Source of the DNA: Salvia splendens
Taxonomy: Eukaryota; Streptophyta; Magnoliopsida; Lamiales; Lamiaceae
DNA length: 64,000 nucleotides
NCBI RefSeq assembly: GCF_004379255.2
Contig: NC_056037.1
Location: 11,914,902-11,978,901 of the forward strand
Direction: 5' to 3'
The notes under the pieces were generated by a model. The model was not told where the DNA came from, did no database searches, and saw only the letters and a list, made by a program, of their open reading frames with translations. A program made the translations under genes and the position numbers. Every line of letters begins with the position of its first letter. The stretch's first letter is position 1. Shown here piece by piece: positions 59,581 through 64,000 of the stretch.

Positions 59581-62073
59581 TCAAAATTCTGGTAAATCGG
59601 GCATGTCACCAGCTCTAGTGAAAAGATTGTACCAAAAGTCCATGCCGCCACCACCATCAACTTTTGAATCTTCAACACTTTTCAATTCTACCAATGGTAA
59701 ATGGGCATCAACATCATCCTTTGTTTCCCTAGCATCTTCATGAGCCAATTCTTCCGACCAAAAACTTTCATCGATCGTCGGGAAATACTCAGACGAGTAA
59801 TCGATTTCCTCCTTCACGACTATCTTCTCCATCGACGAATCTGTGACCGACGACGTTTCACTACAACATTGTTGTGGACTAGTAGTAGAAAAATTGTTAT
59901 TCCCAGATTCATTTTGTATGACAACATTGTTGTCACATTCTGAAATTTGAATAGTCTTGGAATCTTGAGAGGACTGATTTAGCTTTTTCTTCAAATGAGT
60001 GTGCCAAACATTTTTTATTTCATTGTCCGTTCGCCCCGGTAATCTTGCTGCAATTGCTGACCATCTAATAACCACAAATTAATTATATCAAATTTTATGA
60101 CAAAAGTAGGATTTTTGCACGAGTTGGGCAATTATTATTTAGATTTGTAGTAGTAAACTAATGACAATTAGGGTATCCACTACGGAGTGGACGCGGCTAG
60201 GCGGCGGGCGGGCTATAGTGGCAAGGTTGTCCGCCCCGGGGGTGGAAGCGGCAGGCGTGGCGATGGGGGGCGGACGGGCGATCGCCGGGTGCGGGGCGAG
60301 GACGCGGCGGGGGCATAGCCGCGCCTATAGGCGCGGCGACCATAGTGGCGACATCCGCCGCGGCGCATGCGGCGCCAATGTCAAAAAAAATTTTTTGTTT
60401 TTTTCCTCTATAAATACCACTCCTCACCACCTATTTTTCACCATTTTCACAAAATCCCTCCACTCACTATCTACACAATCACTCTCTAAAAATGCACCGA
60501 GGAGACGACGAATCACCCGACTCTCAGGAGTCGGGATATGGCAGCAATCCATCAAACCCCTCGGGCTATCCTTCGCATCCATCGGGTTTTGGCGGATATG
60601 CAATACAACAAATATTCGGCCATAATTACCTCGTTTTCTAATTATTTACACTGCGATTATTTAAATTACACTTGATTGAAACTAAAAATATTTTAAAATG
60701 AAAATTGATTATAAAATTTGGGGGCTATTGGAAGTGTCCACTATAGTGGCGGAAATAGAATTTTGGGACTGTGAACAACAAAATTGGGGCTATGGATAAA
60801 AATTGGGGCGGGGCTATTGGGCGTGTCCGCCTTATAGTGGACACCCTTAGCATAATTAATGATAACGGACAAACATTAAATCTTGTGCCTCGGCTTTAAC
60901 TATTGAGGCACAGAATCCTAAGGAGATACAGAGACAAAACATTAATGATTCTGTAGATCTAGAGACATTTAATTAATGATCTAATTAATCTAGTTAATTA
61001 TGGGAATCAACTTCAGCAATACTTGATTATTCCTTCGCTAAATTCCAACATGCACGTATGTAGAGAACGGATCCACTAATTTTTTTTCTTAAAACTTCTC
61101 CTTAATTTTGTCATGTTGCGAAGAGTTTGATCAATTGTTTGTAATTTATTAATAAATCAAAAAATATATTCATATTCTATGTGCAAGTAGCATTTTGTTT
61201 GTAAGTGACATGCGAATGCAACTTGCAAATATAAGTTATATACAGTGGCGTAATGATTAAAAAAATAAATATCTCATATGACCAATGTCTTGGAAAATAT
61301 TATTAATAACGTTATTGATATATACTAGTCAAAATATGTGGCTTCTTTATTGTAATCTTCCTACGTGCCACTGTCCAACTAAGAAAACACTTGAGAATTT
61401 TCACTAAAGATATATGACATGATGACATCCTCTATCACTCTATGTCTAATTGTCTTCCATCTATTGGTCTATTATCATTAACGTAATTATACAGAAAAAT
61501 CTTTGTTGTACACAATTTAATTTATCAATTACATTAATGTGAATCTATATATTTGAAGTGCGATAATAGATGACATTACATACATGAACAGTGGTTAGTT
61601 GATGCATGTGACTCTCTTAAATAAAAATGATGAATTCGTGCAGTTAATATGCTCTGTGATCAGTGCAAAATTTGATAATCAGAGGCATTAAAAAAAATTA
61701 AGATTAAAGAAAGTTGATGGAGATGGAGATAATACCTGTTTCCAAGCATTTGATGTAAATTGATGATGGTTTGTTCCTCTTGTTTAGTGAAATTTCCCCT
61801 CTTTATGTCTGGCCTCAAATAGTTTATCCATCGCAGCCTGCAACTCTTCCCACATCTCAACAGCCCTGCAAAAAAAGAATGCACAAAAACAAATTAAGAG
61901 AATTGATTTTGGAAAGAAATTATAGAATTAGAATATGTACCTGATTGTTTTGGGAGTGCTCTCCAATTTCCATGGCCATGTTTCTGAATATAAGAGACTA
62001 AAATCTGATCTTCTTCAGGGCTCCAAGGCCCTTTCTTCAGTCCCATTTTCTCACAGCAAGGACCTCTCACCAT
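59581..62073 (-). CDS. R2R3-MYB transcription factor, MYB13/14/15-like (subgroup 2)
   Basis: Nuclear DNA-binding regulator; subgroup 2 members act in cold, defence and phenylpropanoid/stilbene responses. Three exons on the minus strand: 62073-61941, 61865-61736, 60064-59581, total 747 nt (248 aa). The R2 repeat ([20 protein letters not shown], Trp-spaced) and R3 repeat ([40 protein letters not shown]) are split by introns at the two standard R2R3 positions. [17 protein letters not shown] replaces the usual MGR start. The C-terminus carries [12 protein letters not shown], the subgroup-2 signature, and ends DMPDLPEF. Intron 2 (1671 bp) contains a 676-bp Harbinger derivative. No lesion seen. The choice among MYB13, 14 and 15 is open. 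Confidence 0.94.
60171..60846 (+). mobile_element. Deleted PIF/Harbinger element in MYB intron 2
   Basis: 676 bp flanked by TTA (60168-60170 and 60847-60849). Ends GGGTATCCACTACGGAGTGG and, from the right, GGGTGTCCACTATAAGGCGG; the right end and its GGGGCTAT-rich subterminal 130 bp match the element at 38097-40084. Inside is only the 5' UTR and first about 50 codons of an ORF1-like frame ([17 protein letters not shown] at 60492, stop by 60642). Internal deletion derivative, opposite in strand to MYB. Confidence 0.85.
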
Positions 62074-64000
62074 TCTTCTAATTAATCACTTCTTTTTCTT
62101 CACCTTCTTCTTATCCTTTTTATCTTCTAATTTGTTTTGTGTGAATGTTATTTTAGGGTGTAGAAACATACACAGCCTCTCTCTGTGTTAGAGCAAGGAA
62201 TATAAAGTATATGAGAGTGTTGGAAATGACAAGGGTGGGTATTGAATTCACAGCATCTTTCTTGTTAACTCTTAAGTATTCAATTAGTCCTTCCTGGATG
62301 GCAGTTTCCAGGAAATTGGATCTCTCTCTTAATTAAATTAATCCACACTTCAAACATGTAACAGTGGCTAAGACACTTAGTTTAAGTGATTAATTAGCAT
62401 TAAGAATTTTCTTGGTGCATTGATGAGTTGAGAAATTAACACAAAGAAAGAAAGGTCCATGCACTACCATATTTTTAATCTACCTCAACCCCACATGTAC
62501 CCAAAGTCCTCGATTTGTTTTTTTGTCACATCCATTATATTTTCCAATTTAGATTGAATTTTAACTTTGCATATTCCAATTATATATTGTAGCCGACTAA
62601 TGTCGGATCCAAAGTGCTTGCGACTATCACCCTTTAACACTCGAGTTGAAATGATCATGAAAAATAAATTGAAGTGGTAATTAAGAAAAGTTAGGATACA
62701 GTCACTAAGTAAATATCGTGGATTATTCTAGAATTTAATGGTGGTTTACAGATGAGATACACAACATTGTGTATGCGTTTCGTGATGAGTTGGAATTAAA
62801 AATCTTGGATCGTGGTGGAATACATGGACAAAGGCCTAATTAACTTAGAAGATGGATTTAAAAATTAATAATTGCTCGATATCTCTTTTTGTTACATATT
62901 GGTAAGGTTTGATTCATGAATCAAAATACGACAGCAAACCTATTTTTTGGCAATCGACTCTCTAATATAAATTCCTGATACATTCGAAAAAATGTATAGT
63001 TAGGTCTTGGTACTTTGTCTTTCATTTCATTTAAGTTGGAGGGGTTAATCTTAAATTAATATTCGAATTTTGACTTTGTAGCAATTGTGTAAATCTGATC
63101 TCCATCCATTCCATAAAAACATATGCACAAATCTCCCTTACTTTTTCCTCTCTCACAGTTTACTCTCTTCACTTTAACTCAATATATATAATTTTCTTAA
63201 TTTCTGTGCCGAAAAGAAATCCACCACATGAGATGGGACGGAGAGAGTAATATTTTAGAGGAACAGATAGAGGTTAGCAATAAAACTTTCTATAAACAGA
63301 AAAAGAATTGTACTGTCATTTGATCATAAACCTTGTGGATCGAAAGTGAAACTCGAAGGCGCTAAGAGACCAGACCCTTTGGCCAAACCATAGACCTTCT
63401 AAGATCATTTTTCAAACATGCTTCCATTTTGAATCAAGAAATAGATAAATACACATACACACATTAGTGAGTGAGGGGGTCGAAGACTAAAAAGTGAGTT
63501 ATTTATACCAAATATTCTTCCTACAAATAGATCCAATTCGATGAGGCAATCAACACGAAAAATCACTGTTCAACTCTTTAACAACTAGTCGGATCTGGTG
63601 TATCATAAAGGATTTGTCCTACTGCTTGTCCCACACAGACTCACTGCTAATAATCAAGAACCAGGAAGGAGCATAGAAGTTGGTAGAGATAAAATGTGGT
63701 TATCTGAACTTATAATTTGCAATTCACTATAAAGGGTTAATGCAGGTCAATAATATGATGATGAACTAAAATGGAGATTTTACTACCAATAGCATATCAT
63801 AGCAACTTAGGAGTAGGTACAAAACTCATAATCGTCTAGATGGAATAGTACAAACTACAAACACTGATACTTTGGGAGCAACATATTCTTTTTATATTTT
63901 CTGCTTTGTTACTTCTCTGGAACTGTATGGATTGAAGAATATGGGACTCTCCATTTTTGACCTCATGTGACATAAGATATTAGAGCAAAGTGAAATGATT
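62074..64000. other. MYB upstream region and intergenic DNA
   Basis: MYB 5' UTR and promoter near 62074-62300, then AT-rich sequence. A MITE lies at 63100-63247. No gene or RNA recognised to the window end. Confidence 0.4.
63100..63247. mobile_element. Stowaway-type MITE
   Basis: 148 bp between CTCCATCCATTCCATAAAAA and the imperfect inverse ATGAGATGGGACGGAGAGAG. TA follows the right end; the left TA is not preserved. Confidence 0.6.

Overview
This is plant nuclear DNA. It has AT-rich intergenic sequence, GT-AG introns, plant-only gene families and heavy transposon cover. The two 11S globulins (resembling sesame and labiate types), together with the PHO1, NAC, MYB and cytosolic MDH genes, suggest an asterid eudicot, possibly Lamiales. 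That placement is inference from protein resemblance; no species is claimed.

Layout: (1) 2.0-8.6 kb, phosphate genes: a complete 12-exon PHO1 homolog, then a decayed SPX4-like pseudogene on the opposite strand plus an inverted shard of one of its exons. (2) 9.4-13.0 kb, two adjacent PIF/Harbinger elements of different families. (3) 15.2-17.8 kb, a NAC gene of the NAC100/ORE1 type with a miR164-like site. It is split in exon 1 by a hAT-like element with an 8-bp target duplication, and again at exon 2/intron 2 by a Harbinger element. (4) 18.0-22.9 kb, a broken Ty1/copia element whose LTR is followed by a primer-binding site, then a short TRIM-like LTR. (5) 23.6-30.7 kb, two tandem 11S globulin genes sharing an ABRE/RY/TATA promoter layout; the second lacks the first intron. 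(6) 31.8-48.9 kb, a tau-class GST cluster: one pseudogene holding a solo LTR, one 3' tail relic, one intact gene, and one gene split by a 7.1-kb Ty3 element. That Ty3 element has near-identical LTRs, has lost most of pol, and carries two antisense ORFs. An intact PIF/Harbinger transposase element (38.1-40.1 kb) also lies here. (7) 49.3-52.7 kb, a DUF761-like relic and a compound Harbinger structure with two similar ends. (8) 53.2-57.5 kb, an intact cytosolic malate dehydrogenase gene with a hAT MITE in its promoter and a 1.9-kb Harbinger element in intron 1. (9) 58.2 kb, a plastid trnA-UGC fragment in nuclear DNA. (10) 59.6-62.1 kb, an R2R3-MYB gene of the MYB13/14/15 group with a deleted Harbinger element in intron 2.

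Genes that look intact: PHO1 homolog, both 11S globulins, GSTU at 36.2 kb, MDH, MYB, and the 438-aa transposase. The main theme is gene breakage by datable insertions. Target-site duplications (TTCAA, ATTTC, CCTGGGG, AGTCCACT, TTA) let several empty sites be read directly. All splice sites were placed by eye from GT-AG borders, reading frame and family alignment, and exon lengths sum to whole codons for every gene called intact.
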